64,000 bases of DNA from Roseisalinus antarcticus (GTDB lineage: Bacteria > Pseudomonadota > Alphaproteobacteria > Rhodobacterales > Rhodobacteraceae): the NCBI RefSeq assembly GCF_900172355.1, contig NZ_FWFZ01000001.1:372001-436000 (forward strand), in the 5' to 3' direction. Both the position numbers and the translations under genes were made by a program. Position 1 is the first letter of the stretch. The number at the start of each line of letters is the position of its first letter. A model generated the notes under the pieces. The model did not search any database and was not told the origin of the DNA. It saw only the letters and a program-made list of their open reading frames with translations. Positions 62,354 through 64,000 of the stretch are shown here, piece after piece.

Positions 62354-63472
62354 ATGACACAGAACGGCACGGCAACGACCACCCCCCTGCCAAAGGCGGG
62401 TGGCGTTGTTATTTCCGTCGACGCCATGGGTGGCGATAGCGGACCTGCGACCGTGGTGGCCGGCATCGCGCAATTCCTGGCCAAGGCGCCGGATGCGCGG
62501 ATCCTGCTGCACGGGCGCCAGGATGTGCTGCGCCCGCTGGTCGACAAGCGCCGGATCTCAAGCCAGGTGACCCTGTGCGACGCGCCCGACGTGGTCGCCA
62601 TGTCGGACAAGCCCAGCCATGTCATGCGCAATGGCAAGGGCACCTCCATGTGGTCGGCCATCGAATCGGTGCGCGAGAGAGAGGCGCAGGTCTGCGTCAG
62701 CTGCGGCAACACCGGGGCGCTGATGGCGGTGTCGATGATGCGCCTGCGCAAGATCGAGGGGGTGAACCGCCCCGCCATCGCCTGCCTCTGGCCGTCGCGC
62801 AACGCCTCCGGCTTCAACGTGATGCTCGACGCGGGCGCCGACATCCGCGCCGACCAGGACGATCTGCTGACCTATGCGCTGATGGGCGCCTCCTATGCCC
62901 GCAACGGGATGGGGATCACCCGACCTCGGATCGGCCTGCTCAACGTCGGCGTCGAAGAGCACAAGGGCCGGGCCGAGCTGAAGGTTGCCCATGAGCTCAT
63001 CGCCCGCGCCGCGCCCGGCGCCGATTTCGAATACGTGGGCTTCGTCGAGGGCGGCGACCTGCCCTCGTCGCGGATCGACGTGATCGTGACCGACGGATTT
63101 ACCGGCAACGTGGCGCTGAAGACCGGCGAGGGCACCGCCTCACTGATCTCCGAGCTGTTGCGCGAGGCGTTCCGCAAGACCCCGCTCAGCCGCGTTGCGG
63201 CGCTTCTGGCGATGACCTCGCTGCGGCGGCTGAGCAAGCGCATCGATCCGCGCCGCGTGAACGGCGGGGTGTTTCTGGGGCTCAACGGCACGGTCGTCAA
63301 AAGCCACGGATCGGCGGATGCCCTCGGCGTGGCCGCCGCGCTCAAGCTGGCGCATCGGCTGGCGAAATCGGGCTTCTCGGACAAGCTCGCCGCCCGGGTC
63401 GCTGCTTTCAGTGCGTTCACCCCCGAGCCCGGGACGACCGACGCACCAGAGGTCGACGACAAGAAGGGCTGA
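62354..63472 (+). CDS. plsX: Phosphate acyltransferase PlsX
   Basis: A 372-residue enzyme that turns acyl-ACP into acyl-phosphate for PlsY. Family motifs visible: VVISVDAMGGDSGPATVVAG (about 17-36), CVSCGNTGALMA (about 115-126), LLNVGVEEHKGRAEL (about 195-209) and GFTGNVALKTGEGT (about 250-263). In related bacteria fabH follows immediately. Here 430 bp of gene-free sequence follows, then ihfA. Confidence 0.96.
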   Translation: MTQNGTATTTPLPKAGGVVISVDAMGGDSGPATVVAGIAQFLAKAPDARILLHGRQDVLRPLVDKRRISSQVTLCDAPDVVAMSDKPSHVMRNGKGTSMWSAIESVREREAQVCVSCGNTGALMAVSMMRLRKIEGVNRPAIACLWPSRNASGFNVMLDAGADIRADQDDLLTYALMGASYARNGMGITRPRIGLLNVGVEEHKGRAELKVAHELIARAAPGADFEYVGFVEGGDLPSSRIDVIVTDGFTGNVALKTGEGTASLISELLREAFRKTPLSRVAALLAMTSLRRLSKRIDPRRVNGGVFLGLNGTVVKSHGSADALGVAAALKLAHRLAKSGFSDKLAARVAAFSAFTPEPGTTDAPEVDDKKG

Positions 63473-63902
63473 ACCGCGCGGCCGGTGAGCCTTGCCCCGC
63501 CGGCCTGGATCGTACCGGCCCGGACCCGAAAGGCGACATGTCCGACGCCACGATTGGGCCGCACCGCGATGCAAGTCATCTCGCCATCTGTCGAATTGCC
63601 CGTTGGCCCGGCTGTCTCAAGAAGCCGGCCGAGGCCCCCCCTGTCGATAGAAAGCAGGCCGACCCCGGCCCCCTGAAAGCCATCCTCCGCTGCCCCCTGC
63701 CGCGGCACAACCGCACCCGCATCCCGCACGGCGACCTCAAGGTGGCCGACCCGCCCGGCAGGGGCGCAGCCCAGGCCGACGCGGTCGCGTTGCGGCAGCG
63801 CGATGACGCCCATTGGCAATCCCCGGTCCGCGCCCCCGCCCACATGCAGTTGACTCCGTTCCTTTGTGGTCCTTAAGGTCCTAGAAAAACAAGGGGATGG
63901 AG
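63473..63902. other. 430-bp gap between plsX and ihfA, without the expected fabH
   Basis: No supported gene is present. A plus-strand frame (63538-63876) and a minus-strand frame running into plsX antisense have atypical composition and no ribosome-binding site. A weak 6-bp stem (GGCCGG/CCGGCC, 63480-63505) follows the plsX stop, and an ihfA promoter candidate lies at 63850-63878. FabH-like sequence could not be recognised in any frame. Confidence 0.6.
63850..63878 (+). promoter_or_regulatory. Candidate promoter of ihfA
   Basis: TTGACT (63850-63855) and TTAAGG (63873-63878) are separated by 17 bp. The -35 box is good and the -10 box is weak. Its place 25 bp before the ihfA start would give a short leader containing AAGGGG as ribosome-binding site. 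Confidence 0.5.
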
Positions 63903-64000
63903 ATGTCAGAGAAGACGCTAACGCGCATGGACCTTGCCGAAGCGGTGCACGCAGAGGTCGGGCTCAGCCGAAACGAATCCGCGGATCTTGTGGAATCGGT
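63903..64000 (+). CDS. ihfA: Integration host factor subunit alpha (5' end only)
   Basis: The last 98 bases encode [20 protein letters not shown] then [13 protein letters not shown], the standard N-terminus of IHF-alpha, cut by the window edge. AAGGGG precedes the ATG at 63903 by six bases, which favours it over an in-frame ATG at 63897. IHF bends DNA at promoters and recombination sites. Confidence 0.92.
   Translation, partial: MSEKTLTRMDLAEAVHAEVGLSRNESADLVES

Noticed and set aside
62893-63843. Minus-strand frame partly antisense to plsX with a segment (GVGHVAFRV) that resembles a VOC/glyoxalase-type strand.
   Set aside because: More than half is antisense to plsX, there is no ribosome-binding site, and the resemblance covers only a few residues.
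63538-63876. A 112-codon plus-strand frame in the plsX-ihfA gap.
   Set aside because: It has no ribosome-binding site or recognisable domain, and its composition is unlike the neighbouring proteins. I treat it as chance in GC-rich DNA.

Overview
The window is chromosomal DNA of a high-GC alphaproteobacterium, almost certainly of the Rhodobacteraceae (Roseobacter group). The evidence is the gene content and order: the envelope and housekeeping run pepA-holC / lptF-lptG-lptD-surA-pdxA-rsmA, prmC-prfA, a DUF4167 protein, a BamE-YceD-rpmF-plsX-ihfA block, several ABC importers for sugars and peptides, and an OlsB-type ornithine-lipid enzyme. No rRNA, tRNA, CRISPR array, phage or transposase gene was found. 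Genes are densely packed, usually with ATGA or TGATG overlaps.

Layout. 1-4.1 kb: the end of a sugar ABC-importer operon (ATPase, two permeases, binding protein), with one permease interrupted by an in-frame TAG, facing a BDH2-like dehydrogenase. 4.2-8.6 kb: a membrane protein of unknown function, a MoxR-type AAA ATPase with its VWA partner, a 43-residue ORF, a TfoX-C protein and a DUF4112 protein preceded by two copies of one 21-bp palindrome. 8.7-28.3 kb: core genes (ndk, two-domain ABC-F, marC-like, rimK, holC, pepA, the LPS-export and outer-membrane biogenesis operon, DUF4167, prmC, prfA, agmatinase-type enzyme, mazG). 28.3-29.3 kb: a stand-alone iron-binding protein behind a promoter that carries a palindrome.

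29.6-41.1 kb is the most distinctive part, a cell-envelope modification region of two convergent operons. The + strand operon encodes a polyprenyl-phosphate-type glycosyltransferase, a LAB_N protein and an ArnT/PMT-type glycosyltransferase. The - strand operon has eight tightly packed genes: a secreted protein with four CxxC repeats, Sel1-like repeats and a peptidoglycan-binding tail, two SGNH hydrolases, an MBOAT acyltransferase, a one-helix protein, an L,D-transpeptidase and two CapA-type proteins. Together these suggest O-acylation and remodelling of a periplasmic or surface glycan. I do not recognise this full combination as a described system.

41.3-51.4 kb: an Uup-like ABC-F protein, a DMT exporter, and a complete oligopeptide importer operon that includes an M24 peptidase and a dppD whose only well-placed start codon is ATC. 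51.4-59.5 kb: an accessory catabolic set, all on the - strand (Gfo/Idh/MocA oxidoreductase, CoA-transferase pair, sulfatase-family hydrolase, gluconokinase, gluconate 5-dehydrogenase, another SDR, a D-threonine-aldolase-type enzyme). 59.5-64 kb: olsB, msrB, bamE, yceD, rpmF, plsX and the start of ihfA. The fabH gene that I would expect between plsX and ihfA is absent.

All assignments come from reading the sequence and from remembered family features. No database search or folding program was run.
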